Origin: a virus
Length of the DNA: 40,333 nt
Direction: 5' to 3' (one strand)
IMG/VR virus record: IMGVR_UViG_3300025093_000047
Span: 1 to 40,333 of that record
The position numbers were made by a program, and so were the translations under genes. Positions 7,040 through 15,321 of this stretch are shown here, one piece after another (within the stretch, counting starts at the first letter, position 1; each line of letters opens with the position of its first letter). The notes beneath the pieces are model-generated. The model saw nothing but the letters and a program-made list of their open reading frames with translations, was not told the origin of the DNA and did no database searches.

Positions 7040-7510
7040 ATGGATACAGTTCAGAAGAAGGTCACGTACCGGTATGAAGCCGGGAACGTGTTTCGAGCCG
7101 ATGAATACGGAGAAATCCGGGTCGGGAGTTACAACCATGAACGCAAGCTGCTTCAGTTGGTGGATGCTCACAAGAGTTATCGCCCTGCGGTGGTCCGGTT
7201 CTTGAACAACAACGACATGCCGCAGGAGCGGGTTGTCATTGAGGGGTCTACGGAATCGGTTTCGTCGCAGGCGATTCCCCGGATGCCGAAGAAACATCCC
7301 AAGTTTGGGGACAAGACGCCTGCGCTGGTTGAGTGGTATGAGGAATACCGCCCGGAAGAGTTCAAGGCTCGGTATGGTGTTCGTGGTCCGAAAATGGCTG
7401 ATGGCAAGTGGCCTGCGGAGCGGCAGACGCATCGGACGGCCAAGGTGAACGATCAGATGGACGAATCTGATGAGGACTGGAACGCTGACGTATCGGGGGT
7501 TGAGCAATGA
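7040..7510 (+). CDS. Hypothetical protein preceding scaffold
   Basis: I choose ATG 7040, which has AAGGAA six bases upstream; the longer frame from 6998 is inside the Bbp19-like gene. The 156-residue product is basic in the middle, with an N-terminal beta-rich part (residues 7-35), a helix, a Pro/Lys-rich linker (RMPKKHPKFGDKTPA) and a WYEEYRPEEFKARYGVRGP segment, ending in an acidic tail (DESDEDWNADV). The acidic end and the linker suggest a flexible, protein-binding protein. No known family is recognised. Its stop overlaps the scaffold start by four bases, so coupled expression with head assembly genes is likely. Confidence 0.65.
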   Translation: MDTVQKKVTYRYEAGNVFRADEYGEIRVGSYNHERKLLQLVDAHKSYRPAVVRFLNNNDMPQERVVIEGSTESVSSQAIPRMPKKHPKFGDKTPALVEWYEEYRPEEFKARYGVRGPKMADGKWPAERQTHRTAKVNDQMDESDEDWNADVSGVEQ

Positions 7511-8469
7511 GGTTGTTGCGTGATCCTGAATCTGGCGAAAATGGCGGCGGTGGTGGTACTTTACTGGCTAATGCTGGTGGCGATAGCGGCGCTGGTGGCG
7601 CTGTCGGGGGTGGCGCAGAAGGCGTTCAGCCAGAAGCCCCGAAAGCCCCCTTCTACCAGGGACTCTACAACGAGGACGGAAGCCTGAACCACGCGAATTA
7701 CGACCGGTTGCCGGAACACTTGGCGCAGTATCGCCCCACGTTCGAGAAGTACAAGACGATGGAGGCGTTGCTGGGTGGCATGGCAAATATGTCCAAGATG
7801 GTGGGCAAGAAGGTTGTCAACGAGCCGTTGGGGCCGGATGCGACGGAAGAGCAAAAAGCGGAGCGGGCAGAGATGTTGCGCAAGCTGAACGGAGTGCCGG
7901 AACGATTTGAAGATTACGGGGTTGGTTATCCTGATGATTTCCCGGAAGAGATGCGGGATCAGGATCGGATGAACTCGTATCTCGGAATCCTGCATGAGCA
8001 CAATGCTCCTCCTGCGCTGGTTAAGGCGCTGGTTGAGGCTGACATCGGTGAAGCCTTGAAAGGGCGTGACGCGGGCGTTGTGGCGCAGGAAGCAGAGCTT
8101 GCGGAGGCCGAGAAGTCACTGAAAGCGGATTGGGGTGCAGATTACGCCAAGAAGCTGGAATTGGCGAGCCGAGGCGCGAGCACGCTGGGGCTGGACCTTG
8201 CCCATCCGATGTTCAAGTCACCGGAAGCGGTAAAAGCGATGGCGCAGGTTGCCGGGATGGTGAGTGAATCCAAGTTGGTGAGTGGACAGTCTGAAGGCAA
8301 CTTCGGGGCATCAGATCGCGAGAAGGCACTGGACATCCGGGATAATCCGGCCAATCCGCTTCACGCAGCGTTCCATGATCCAAACCATCCGCAGCATGAG
8401 CACGCGGTGGCGACTCGCAGCCGGTTCAATCAGAGATACCATGAGTTGCAGCGAAAAGGCAGGGCGTGA
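7507..8469 (+). CDS. Capsid scaffolding protein
   Basis: The 320-residue, acidic, strongly helical product with a low-complexity Gly-rich start (about residues 10-40), an Ala/Glu/Lys-rich centre (residues 180-230) and a short basic C-terminus has the hallmarks of a podovirus scaffold, which templates the prohead and interacts with the coat through a basic C-terminal helix. The segment YEDYGVGYPDDFPEEM-like (here FEDYGVGYPDDFPEEM, about 136-151) is a frequent feature of scaffold proteins of Bbp-type and T7-like phages. It lies upstream of the major capsid gene, the usual place. There is no cleavage or protease domain, so it is not a protease-scaffold fusion. Confidence 0.85.
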   Translation: MRLLRDPESGENGGGGGTLLANAGGDSGAGGAVGGGAEGVQPEAPKAPFYQGLYNEDGSLNHANYDRLPEHLAQYRPTFEKYKTMEALLGGMANMSKMVGKKVVNEPLGPDATEEQKAERAEMLRKLNGVPERFEDYGVGYPDDFPEEMRDQDRMNSYLGILHEHNAPPALVKALVEADIGEALKGRDAGVVAQEAELAEAEKSLKADWGADYAKKLELASRGASTLGLDLAHPMFKSPEAVKAMAQVAGMVSESKLVSGQSEGNFGASDREKALDIRDNPANPLHAAFHDPNHPQHEHAVATRSRFNQRYHELQRKGRA

Positions 8470-8473
8470 AGTT

Positions 8474-8602
8474 ATGGTCAAGGCGAATCAGTTGAAACGG
8501 CTGATTGACAAGCACGGCTTGGGTTGTGTGAGTGTGGTAAACCGCAGACACATGAAGCGTTTTCTGGCGCAAATCCTGCGTGATATGGAAAAAGTGGAAT
8601 GA
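8474..8602 (+). CDS. Small basic protein
   Basis: This 42-codon gene lies between the scaffold (four bases after its stop) and the phosphoesterase, which it overlaps as ATGA. The product is basic and helical, with VKANQLKRLIDKHGLGC at the start and RRHMKRFLAQIL later, like a small nucleic-acid-binding or adaptor helix. The longer in-frame opening from 8282 is inside the scaffold gene and is rejected. No family is recognised. Coding is supported mainly by the coupled arrangement. Confidence 0.55.
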   Translation: MVKANQLKRLIDKHGLGCVSVVNRRHMKRFLAQILRDMEKVE

Positions 8603-9354
8603 AGAAAAAGGCCAAATCACCATCGGTTACGAGGAAATGGAAGAAATTCTTCGGGATTACGTGTTCACACGCAAAGATGGTGGATAGGTCAGCGTGGGGT
8701 GCCATGCTGAAGGCCAAGAAGGCGTTCAAGCCTGATTTCACATTCCATCTGGGGGACTTCGTAGACACCACCTGCTGGCGCTCCGGTGCCAGTGGGGGTG
8801 ATCTTGCGGAGGATTACCGGGGCGACATTTCGACTGGGCTGACGCACATTGACCAATTGGAGCCTCAATTGGTGCTCTGTGGGAATCATGAAGCGAGGTT
8901 GTGGCGGGAGCTGAACAACAAGGACGGCAAGATCGCGGGATTAGCGTCCGAGTTAATAAGCCACATTCGGAAGGCTGTTATTAAAGGAAACGCCGAGTTT
9001 GTTGAATATGACGGCATTTTGCAGGGGCGGATGCTGGGCGATTTTCTTCTGACGCACGGCACGATCTACAATCAAATGGCTTGCCGGGACATGGCTGAGA
9101 TGTACGGAAACGTGATTTTCGGTCACACACACACGGCTGGCATTGGGCAGGCCCGAGGCATGAACCAGGCAATCGGTGTGAATATTGGAACGCTCACAGA
9201 CCGGGCGGAAATGCATTATGCCAATTGCCGCAGGCAAACCCTTGCTTGGCGTCAAGCCTGGGTTTATGGCGAATACTGCGACAACGAATTGATACCAAAC
9301 CTTCACATTCACAAAAATGAGCCAATCGCGTTCCAAAAAGCCAAAGAAGCCTGA
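8599..9354 (+). CDS. Calcineurin-like metallophosphoesterase
   Basis: The 251-residue product shows the ordered metal-ligand motifs of the superfamily: HLGDFVD with Asp53, CGNHE with Asn96-His97, THG with His153 and GHTH at 175-178. Motif I, normally D-x-H, reads C-S-H (Cys22, His24), so the first ligand is altered. Such enzymes hydrolyse phosphomonoesters, phosphodiesters or nucleotides, and the substrate here is unknown. It is embedded in the head operon between scaffold and capsid, in ATGA overlap with the preceding gene, so it is late-expressed. It might process DNA ends, nucleotides or nucleotide signals; this is inference. No signal peptide is present. Confidence 0.9.
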   Translation: MKKKAKSPSVTRKWKKFFGITCSHAKMVDRSAWGAMLKAKKAFKPDFTFHLGDFVDTTCWRSGASGGDLAEDYRGDISTGLTHIDQLEPQLVLCGNHEARLWRELNNKDGKIAGLASELISHIRKAVIKGNAEFVEYDGILQGRMLGDFLLTHGTIYNQMACRDMAEMYGNVIFGHTHTAGIGQARGMNQAIGVNIGTLTDRAEMHYANCRRQTLAWRQAWVYGEYCDNELIPNLHIHKNEPIAFQKAKEA

Positions 9355-9580
9355 CCCTGATAAGTTGCTCGCCAAATTGGTGGCACTCAAGCAGCCGGAA
9401 GCTGACGTGCCACCGGGATTCCGTGACATCGAATATTGGTCACAGCGCTTTAACGGCAAAGACAGAAGCGACGTTTATGAACTGCTGAAGGCTGGCGTGA
9501 AGGCTGGCGTCATTGAATCGGGATCATTCCGGCCCGAGCGAGGGGCGCGGCGCAAGACACATTGGCGGGAGATTAAGTAG
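9317..9580 (+). CDS. Small basic protein, possible winged-helix-like fold
   Basis: The 87-residue product has a lysine-rich start (RSKKPKKPDPDK) and a body of alternating helices ending in GSFRPERGARRKTHWREIK. The segment DRSDVYELLKAGVKAGVIESG resembles the helix-turn-helix then wing layout of small DNA-binding proteins. It overlaps the phosphoesterase end by 38 bases in another frame, a long overlap, and abuts the next gene with a GTG start. DNA binding is a guess from composition. An alternative is that only the part after the phosphoesterase stop is translated, but no suitable start is present there. Confidence 0.6.
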   Translation: MSQSRSKKPKKPDPDKLLAKLVALKQPEADVPPGFRDIEYWSQRFNGKDRSDVYELLKAGVKAGVIESGSFRPERGARRKTHWREIK

Positions 9581-9904
9581 GTGAATCGGCCCAAGTCAAT
9601 AAAGGTTCTTAATCTCGACTACAGGGTTGAATGGTGCGACGACGACTGGCGGGAGCAGACGGAGAGCCACGGGCAACATAGCTACGCTCGCCAACTGATC
9701 CGCATACAAAAGACCACTCCGCAGATCGAGGCGGACACGTTGTTACATGAGGTCATGCACGCAGTCTGTGACGGCATGAGCCTGGCGGATGGAATGTCTG
9801 AAGAGGACTACGTTTCAAGACTCTCGACCGGACTGCTGACCGTGTGGCGGGACAACCCAAAAGTTTTGGAGTGGATTAGATGCAATAATGTCTTGCAATC
9901 CTGA
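9581..9904 (+). CDS. Zincin-type metalloprotease-like phage protein (HExxH)
   Basis: The 107-residue product contains HEVMH (residues 56-60) within TLLHEVMHAVCDG, the zinc-binding signature of gluzincin/ImmA-like peptidases, preceded by a beta-rich N-terminus with a YGxxS-like strand (QHSYARQLIRI). It starts with GTG directly after the previous stop, with GGGAG upstream. Short phage proteins with this layout are common and usually called hypothetical or metallopeptidase. Position just before the capsid leader suggests late expression. It could process a virion protein, act on the host, or have lost activity; the third ligand is not certain. It is not a convincing endolysin. Confidence 0.8.
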   Translation: MNRPKSIKVLNLDYRVEWCDDDWREQTESHGQHSYARQLIRIQKTTPQIEADTLLHEVMHAVCDGMSLADGMSEEDYVSRLSTGLLTVWRDNPKVLEWIRCNNVLQS

Positions 9905-9920
9905 GAGCAGGTGTTCTAAT
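9893..9920 (+). promoter_or_regulatory. Candidate sigma70-like promoter for the capsid transcript
   Basis: TTGCAA at 9893-9898 and TCTAAT at 9915-9920 are separated by 16 bases, upstream of a 145-base leader and the major capsid gene. No phage RNA polymerase gene is present, so late genes must use host sigma factors. Placement at the only sizeable gap in the rightward operon supports it. The match is imperfect. Confidence 0.35.
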
Positions 9921-10064
9921 CACAGATGAAAGGCGCGGCGGGACTTGTCTTTGCCGCATTGCAGATACCTTCAGAGGGTGAAGCCCCTAATCGGGACACC
10001 TTCGGTTTTCCTCGGAAGCCTGCGTTAACCCATTAACGTAATTTTTCGGAAGGAAAACAGAAGA
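9921..10064 (+). promoter_or_regulatory. Structured 5' leader of the major capsid gene
   Basis: This gene-free stretch contains several hairpins in series: GCGGC/GCCGC (9935-9939 with 9953-9957), CTTCA/TGAAG with a GAGGG loop (9969-9983), and a perfect inverted repeat CGTTAA-CCCA-TTAACG (10023-10038). AAGGA at 10050-10054 is the ribosome binding site, ten bases before the ATG. A long structured leader in front of the most abundant protein suggests mRNA stabilisation or a translational boost. The CGTTAA repeat could instead be an operator. Confidence 0.5.
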
Positions 10065-10967
10065 ATGTCTCTTACTACTCTACCAGAGCATTTCCAGACC
10101 GATTTTGCCGACAACTGGGAGCACCTTGTTCAGCAGGGTGATTCTCGACTCGGCGATTGCGTGCGTCGAATTTCCGTTCAAGGGAAGGAACGCACTCTCT
10201 CGCAGATCGGCACGTCTGCAATGTCTCTTATCACCAATCGGAACGGCAAGACTGTCGCCTCTGACAGCACCTTTGCCAAACGCTGGCTCCGTCCCAAGGG
10301 CTATGAAAAGGTCACTCACATTGACGAATTTGATGATTTGTCTCTCGGTGAACTTTCTGCGCCTGAGTCCGAGCACGTCCAGTCGCACGCAATGGCCTAC
10401 AACCGTCAGGTTGACCAGGTTCTCATTGATGCGTCGGTCGGCACGGCTTACACGGGCGAAGATGGCACCACGGCTACGGCTCTTCCGTCCTCTCAAAAGG
10501 TGGCGGTTGATTACGTCAAGACCGGTTCCGCTGCCAATAGCGGTCTGACCTTGGCGAAGCTGCTCCGCACAAAGATGATCCTCGACGAGAACGAAGTTCC
10601 CGATGGAGATCGCTACATTGCGGTTTCGGCCCAGCAGTTGTTCGACCTGTTGAACGACGTGAACGAAGTCAAGTCCTCCGACTACAACAACGTGAAAGCG
10701 TTGGTGGACGGCAAGGTGACTATGTTCGCCGGTTTCCACTTCAAGCGGACTGAGCTGCTTGCACTCAACACCACCACGGACGTGCGGACCTGTTTTGCAT
10801 GGCATCGCGGCGGTTTGGCGCTTGGCGTCGGCGTTGAGAAGAAGGTGAAGATCAGCGTTCGCGATGATCTGAGCGAGTCGATTCAGATTCGCACGGTTGC
10901 CAACCTCGGCGCTACCCGTGTTGAGGAAGAGCGTGTCGTTGAAATCCTCTGCGACGAATCGCCGTAA
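10065..10967 (+). CDS. Major capsid protein
   Basis: The 300-residue product is the probable coat protein. It starts with a leader-less MSLTTLPEHFQTDFADNWEH, contains a beta-rich extended N-arm region, FAKRWLRPKGYEKVTHIDEFD (read as two parts), the long central helix PESEHVQSHAMAYNRQVDQVL, and a C-terminal set of strands (GLALGVGVEKKVKISVRDDL, then IRTVANLGATRVEEERVV). These match the capsid family typical of Bordetella BPP-1-like podoviruses by eye. Length is normal for a HK97-fold coat protein without a delta domain. It has the strongest translation signals in the operon and its own leader and terminator, which fits high expression. Confidence 0.92.
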   Translation: MSLTTLPEHFQTDFADNWEHLVQQGDSRLGDCVRRISVQGKERTLSQIGTSAMSLITNRNGKTVASDSTFAKRWLRPKGYEKVTHIDEFDDLSLGELSAPESEHVQSHAMAYNRQVDQVLIDASVGTAYTGEDGTTATALPSSQKVAVDYVKTGSAANSGLTLAKLLRTKMILDENEVPDGDRYIAVSAQQLFDLLNDVNEVKSSDYNNVKALVDGKVTMFAGFHFKRTELLALNTTTDVRTCFAWHRGGLALGVGVEKKVKISVRDDLSESIQIRTVANLGATRVEEERVVEILCDESP

Positions 10968-10997
10968 ACTATAACCAACTGAAAGGAATAGACCGAT

Positions 10998-11462
10998 ATG
11001 GCTACTACTTACTCAGATCAGGCTGCCCTGCAAAATGACCCCAAGATGGGGAATCGCGCTGCGGCAGTTCAAACAACCGGTGATGTTCGGGTCGCAGACG
11101 TGGTTTACACGTTGACCGGCTCGGAAGCAGCCAATGACATTGTGAACCTGGTCAAGTTGCCTGCTGGTTCCCGTGTGATAACCTCCCTCTGCTCTGTGGA
11201 GGTTGAGAATCCCGGAACCGCGCTGGTGATTGACATTGGCGACGATGACACCACGGCTGATGCGGATCGCTACAGTGACGGCTTGACCGTTTCTGCTGGT
11301 GGTCACTTCGCATTCAGCGCAGGTGGCACCGTTGCCGCAGCCGAGCTGGCTGGACACACCTTGGATTCCGCTTCGTGGATTCAGGCTGATGTCAAGACGG
11401 CTACGTCGCTGACGGCATCGCAGAAACTGCGGTTCACCATCGTTTACGCTGTTTCTGGTTAA
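10998..11462 (+). CDS. Capsid decoration-like protein (Bbp16-like)
   Basis: The 154-residue product is beta-rich and Ala/Thr/Gly-rich: an N-terminal YSDQAALQNDPKMGNRAAAV, then VADVVYTLTGSEAANDIVNLVKLPAGSRVI, then alternating strands with VIDIGDDDTTADADRYSDG. Proteins of this composition encoded directly after the coat gene of podoviruses are small virion proteins, similar to Bbp16, that decorate or cement the capsid. An AAAGGAA site lies about ten bases before the ATG. It is the last gene before a strong terminator, so it shares the abundant capsid transcript. Confidence 0.8.
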   Translation: MATTYSDQAALQNDPKMGNRAAAVQTTGDVRVADVVYTLTGSEAANDIVNLVKLPAGSRVITSLCSVEVENPGTALVIDIGDDDTTADADRYSDGLTVSAGGHFAFSAGGTVAAAELAGHTLDSASWIQADVKTATSLTASQKLRFTIVYAVSG

Positions 11463-11481
11463 CAGATCAGGCGTTTGGTTG

Positions 11482-11513
11482 CCCCGCTCGCTGCGATCCA
11501 GCGGGCGGGGTTT
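11482..11513 (+). terminator. Rho-independent terminator after capsid and decoration genes
   Basis: A 12-bp stem pairs 11482-11493 with 11499-11510 (CCCCGCTCGCTG with CAGCGGGCGGGG, one G-T wobble), has a five-base loop and is followed by TTT. It sits in the 65-base gap between the decoration and tail genes. The short T-tract suggests partial termination, lowering tail gene expression relative to capsid. Confidence 0.8.
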
Positions 11514-11527
11514 ACCTATACAATTTC

Positions 11528-12130
11528 ATGGCGAGCAAGACAGACATTGTTAACATTGCGCTGGGCCGTCTGGGTGCGAAACGCATCATGGACGTTTCAG
11601 ATGACACCAACAAAACGGCGCGGCTCGCCAATACCTTCTGGGACCATACGGTCCGGGAGGTTCTTCGTTCCCATCCTTGGAACTGCGCCAAGACTCGGGT
11701 TGAGCTTGGTCAGTTGTCAACGGCTCCCGCTTTTGAGTGGGATTACCAATATCAGCTTCCTTCTGATTTCCTGCGCATGGTCCGTTTGAACGGGCTGCTT
11801 GCGTGGGAGCCTGAAGATTTCTATGAGATCGAGGGCAACGTCCTCTTGACCGATCAGGACGCGGCCAAGGTCCAGTATATCAAGCATGAGGAGGATACCA
11901 CCAAGTATGATTCACTCTTGGTGAAGGCGATTGCCTGCAAGCTGGCGGCGGAAATGTGCGTCAGCCTGTCGGAGCATGAAGGGCTTTCTGCCAGCCTTAT
12001 GCAGGAATTCGAGACTGTCATCATGCCTCGCGCTCGTCGGGTTGACGGGAACGAGAAGGGGCATCGGCAGTATGATTACAGCAATAGCAGCCTTTGGGTT
12101 CAATCCAGGCGGCAAAGCACTAATGGGTAA
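11528..12130 (+). CDS. Tail tubular protein A (T7 gp11-like adaptor/stopper)
   Basis: The 200-residue product matches the podovirus adaptor family by eye: MASKTDIVNIALGRLGA at the start, then the RLANTFWDHTVREVLRSHPWNCAK motif (in two parts), YQLPSDFLRMVRLNG and a C-terminal LLVKAIACKLAAEMC helix. In T7 this ring of gp11 joins the portal to the nozzle gp12. Length equals T7 gp11 within a few residues. The start is ATG 11528 after the terminator. Its stop overlaps the next ATG as TAATG, coupling it with the nozzle gene. Confidence 0.93.
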   Translation: MASKTDIVNIALGRLGAKRIMDVSDDTNKTARLANTFWDHTVREVLRSHPWNCAKTRVELGQLSTAPAFEWDYQYQLPSDFLRMVRLNGLLAWEPEDFYEIEGNVLLTDQDAAKVQYIKHEEDTTKYDSLLVKAIACKLAAEMCVSLSEHEGLSASLMQEFETVIMPRARRVDGNEKGHRQYDYSNSSLWVQSRRQSTNG

Positions 12131-14394
12131 TGGGTGGACGCGGAACTTCCAACAAGAGCATTATTGCATTTAATGCCGGTGAACTGTCCCCTTTGCTTGA
12201 TGGTCGCGTTGACCTTGAAAAGTATTCATCGGGCTGCCGTCAGCTTCAGAACGCGGTAATCCAGACGCACGGCGGGGCCAAGCGTCGGGCCGGAACTCAA
12301 TACATTAACGAGGTCAAGGACAGCACCAAGAAGGTGCGGTTGCAGGCTTTTGAGTTCTCCACAAGTACGACTTACTGCCTTGAGTTTGGCGAACTGTATC
12401 TGAGGTTCTACAAAAACGGCGCGGTTCTCGGTGCTCCTTACGAGATCGCTACCCCATACCTGGAGGCAGAGCTTTTCGAGCTTCAGTTCAGCCAGATCAA
12501 CGACGTGATGTATATCACGCATCCAGACCATGAAGTGATGAAACTGTCGCGGTTTGGGGATACGAATTGGACGATTGCCGAAGTGGTGTTCGACATTCCG
12601 CCTTTCCTTGACGAAAACCTGACCACGACGACGATTGCATCCTCTGCGACTACAGGATCGGGCGTCACACTGACGGCATCGTCCAACATTTTTGAATCAA
12701 CCCACGTTGGCAGTTATTGGCAGATTGCCCACTTGCGGGAAGTCTCGGAAACAGAAGTTGCAATAGACACTCACAATCACACCAGTTCATCGCTTTGGGT
12801 TCGTGGCGGGTGGACAGTTCGGACCTACGGAACGTGGTCGGCGGATGTTCTGGTTGAACGCTCCACGGATGGCGGATCGACATGGGAGACGTTGCGGACT
12901 TACAACGGCTCTTCGGACAGGAACATTGAGGCTAGCGGAAGCGAGGGCACTGACGCGCTATTGCGGGTAAGGGTTGCTAATTCTGCTTCCGGTTCTGGAA
13001 GGGCGGTTCTTGAGGCGGATGACGCATTTCGCTACGGGTTGGTCAAGATCACGGGATATACCGGCGGAACGAGTGTTACGGCTGACGTGGTGACGGATCT
13101 TCACGCCACTTCAGCCAGTAAATACTGGTCTGAGGGCGCATGGAGCGACAAACGCGGATTTCCTCGGACGGTGACTGTGTTTGAGCAACGCCTGATGTTT
13201 GCTGGATCTGACTACGAGCCTCAGACGGTTTGGGGTTCTGCGACTGGGGAGTATGAGAACTTCCGGGCAGGCACGGCTGACACTGATGCACTCAAGTATT
13301 CCATTGCGGCCAAGGAACGGAATCAGATCGAGTGGATGCTGGCGCAGAACCGGTTGTTGATCGGAACATCTGGCGGCGAGTGGGCTGCTGGCTCGGCAAA
13401 TCCTGACCAGGCAATCACTCCTTCCAACTTCGAGGTAAAACGTCAATCAACGTACGGGTCGAAAAACATCTCGGCGCTGTTGGTGAACGAGGTTGCGCTG
13501 TTTGTTCAGCGTCAGGGGTTGAAGCTCCGGGAAATGGCTTACTCGTTCGGGCAGGACACTTATCTTTCGCCCGACATGACGCTGCTTGCTGAACATATCA
13601 CTTCCGGTGGTATCGTTGACATGGACTACCAGCAGCAGCCGGATTCCATTGTGTGGGCTGTGAACGGTGACGGCGAGTTGCTGGGGATGACCTATGAGCG
13701 GGAGCAACAGGTTGTTGGCTGGCACCGTCATGTGACCGATGGAACGATTGAAAGCGTGACCAGCCTTTACGGCAGCGCGGACGATGAGGTCTGGATTTCG
13801 GTCAAGCGTACAATCAATGGGGCGACCAAGCGTTACGTTGAACGGTTCAATCCAAATTTGTGGACGCTGAAGGAAGATGCTTTTTACGTCGATTCCGGGA
13901 TTACGTATTCCGGGGCTTCAACAACAACGATAACCGGGCTGTCTCACCTGGAAGGCAAGACGGTCCAGATCCTCGGTGATGGTGCGGTCCAGAATACAAA
14001 GGTGGTCAGCAGCGGGCAGATCACTTTGGATACTCCGGTGACAAAGGCTCAGGTTGGGCTGAAGTTCGAGACGATCATTGAGCCAATGATTATCAACGTT
14101 GACCCGACAATGGGGAACACGCAGGGGCAGAAGAAGCGCATTCGGTCGATCAGCGTTCGGATGTTGAACTCCCTTGGGTTTGCCTACAGTGACGGGGTTG
14201 ACGAATATCAATTCCCGTTCCGTGACACCGGGGACGAGATGGACGGAAGTCCTCCGTTGTTCAGCGGTATCAAGGAGATCGAGTTTGATGGCGATTACGG
14301 GGAGGAGCCAACGTTGATTGTCAAGCAAACTCAGCCGCTTCCTTGGCAGGTTCAATACTTTGTGGTCAAATACGCGGTGACAGGTTGGGCATGA
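12130..14394 (+). CDS. Tail tubular protein B (T7 gp12-like nozzle)
   Basis: The 754-residue product is the tail nozzle that closes the tip and opens for DNA ejection. Hallmarks are the N-terminal FNAGELSPLLDGRVDLEKY and GCRQLQNAVIQTHGGAKRRAGT (together the conserved start of gp12-like proteins), YCLEFGELYLRFY, and later RTVTVFEQRLMFAGSDYEPQT with a TVWGSATGEYENF element. The body is beta-strand-rich throughout, as expected. It starts in overlap with the gp11-like stop and overlaps the next start as ATGA. Length is close to the family norm (about 790 in T7). Its middle (about residues 170-300) holds a Ser/Thr-rich beta domain that may be an insertion. Confidence 0.93.
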   Translation: MGGRGTSNKSIIAFNAGELSPLLDGRVDLEKYSSGCRQLQNAVIQTHGGAKRRAGTQYINEVKDSTKKVRLQAFEFSTSTTYCLEFGELYLRFYKNGAVLGAPYEIATPYLEAELFELQFSQINDVMYITHPDHEVMKLSRFGDTNWTIAEVVFDIPPFLDENLTTTTIASSATTGSGVTLTASSNIFESTHVGSYWQIAHLREVSETEVAIDTHNHTSSSLWVRGGWTVRTYGTWSADVLVERSTDGGSTWETLRTYNGSSDRNIEASGSEGTDALLRVRVANSASGSGRAVLEADDAFRYGLVKITGYTGGTSVTADVVTDLHATSASKYWSEGAWSDKRGFPRTVTVFEQRLMFAGSDYEPQTVWGSATGEYENFRAGTADTDALKYSIAAKERNQIEWMLAQNRLLIGTSGGEWAAGSANPDQAITPSNFEVKRQSTYGSKNISALLVNEVALFVQRQGLKLREMAYSFGQDTYLSPDMTLLAEHITSGGIVDMDYQQQPDSIVWAVNGDGELLGMTYEREQQVVGWHRHVTDGTIESVTSLYGSADDEVWISVKRTINGATKRYVERFNPNLWTLKEDAFYVDSGITYSGASTTTITGLSHLEGKTVQILGDGAVQNTKVVSSGQITLDTPVTKAQVGLKFETIIEPMIINVDPTMGNTQGQKKRIRSISVRMLNSLGFAYSDGVDEYQFPFRDTGDEMDGSPPLFSGIKEIEFDGDYGEEPTLIVKQTQPLPWQVQYFVVKYAVTGWA

Positions 14395-14798
14395 TTACGC
14401 TGCGGGAATACGGGAAAAAGGATTACGAGATGATCGCCGGATGGTGGCGCGGCCACGGGCATGATCCGGTTCCCAAGGTGGTCTTGCCGAAGCTGGGCGT
14501 AATAGCCATCAGAAATCATGCAGGCGAAGAGCCTGAAGAGGTTGCTGCTGCGTGGTGTTACATGGACAACTCGGTCGGCGTTGCAATGATGGAATGGATT
14601 GTTGGCAAGCCGGATGTTTCTGGAATTGTTTTGAAGCCTGCGTTCGGGGCGATCATTGATTTTCTGAAGAATGAACTGGCGAATGCGAATTACTCGGTTT
14701 TGATGTCTCATTGTGGAAGTGACAAACTGGCCGGGGTCTTGTCGTTAAACGGATTTTCGCGGGTTGAGAAAGTGAATCACCTGATTATGGGACTTTGA
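14391..14798 (+). CDS. GNAT-fold acetyltransferase-like protein (gp13-like position)
   Basis: I choose ATG 14391, overlapping the previous stop (ATGA). The 135-residue product has the GNAT layout: LREYGKKDYEMIAGWW start, strands with VIAIRNHAG, then AWCYMDNSVGVAMMEWIVGKP and a final GFSRVEKVNHLIMGL strand-helix-strand. T7 gp13 and its counterparts in many podoviruses are short GNAT-like proteins of this kind, required for ejectosome assembly or head maturation. The acetyl-CoA loop (Q/RxxGxG/A) is not obvious, so it may be structural. Location between nozzle and gp14-like genes matches the T7 order exactly. Confidence 0.8.
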   Translation: MITLREYGKKDYEMIAGWWRGHGHDPVPKVVLPKLGVIAIRNHAGEEPEEVAAAWCYMDNSVGVAMMEWIVGKPDVSGIVLKPAFGAIIDFLKNELANANYSVLMSHCGSDKLAGVLSLNGFSRVEKVNHLIMGL

Positions 14799-14799
14799 T

Positions 14800-15321
14800 A
14801 TGGCAGCACCGGCAGCATTAGCAATTACTTCATTAGTTGCCACAGGAGTGGGGACGGGCATTTCTGTTTACGGACAGATGCAGCAAGCATCGGCCCAGCG
14901 CCGGATGGCTGAGTACAATGCCAAGGTTCAGCGGAATGAAGCAATCAGGGTTGAGCAGGAGGCTCGGGAGGATCGTAACCGTCAGCGGCGGGAAAACCGG
15001 AAGCTGATTGAGCGGCAGCGGACTCAGATTGCGAAAGCCGGGGTTGAGGAAGCGGGAAGTCCTTTGGCTGTTCTTGCTGAGAATGCGGCAATGATGGAGC
15101 TGAAATTGCAGGACGAGCGAAGGGCGGCAAAGATGCGGGCAGAAAATCTTAGGCAGCAAAGTCTCTTCACCCAGCAGCAAGGGCGGGCTGCGGCCAAGTC
15201 TCGGATGATCGGGGCAGGCGCTACGCTGTTCAGCGGGTTGGGCAAGATGGCTGCGTCAGGGTATCAATACAAGCAGTCAGGCGCATTTGGAAACAAGGTG
15301 AAATATGCTGGAACGAGTTAG
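14800..15321 (+). CDS. Internal virion protein, T7 gp14-like ejectosome component
   Basis: The 173-residue product starts with a hydrophobic Ala/Gly/Thr-rich segment (residues 4-27), then a long Arg/Gln/Glu coiled coil with RRENRKLIERQRTQIAKAGVE, followed by EAGSPLAVLAENAAMMELKLQ, a recurrent motif of gp14-like proteins, and a Gly-rich C-terminal part with another hydrophobic stretch (IGAGATLFSGLGKMA). In T7, gp14 leaves the particle first and forms a pore in the outer membrane. Gene order and topology agree. The start follows the GNAT gene by one base (TGATATG). Confidence 0.88.
   Translation: MAAPAALAITSLVATGVGTGISVYGQMQQASAQRRMAEYNAKVQRNEAIRVEQEAREDRNRQRRENRKLIERQRTQIAKAGVEEAGSPLAVLAENAAMMELKLQDERRAAKMRAENLRQQSLFTQQQGRAAAKSRMIGAGATLFSGLGKMAASGYQYKQSGAFGNKVKYAGTS

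Noticed and set aside
9905-10064. Possible tRNA or named riboswitch before the capsid gene
   Set aside because: No cloverleaf or CCA-type acceptor, and the hairpins do not match any riboswitch core I can recognise.
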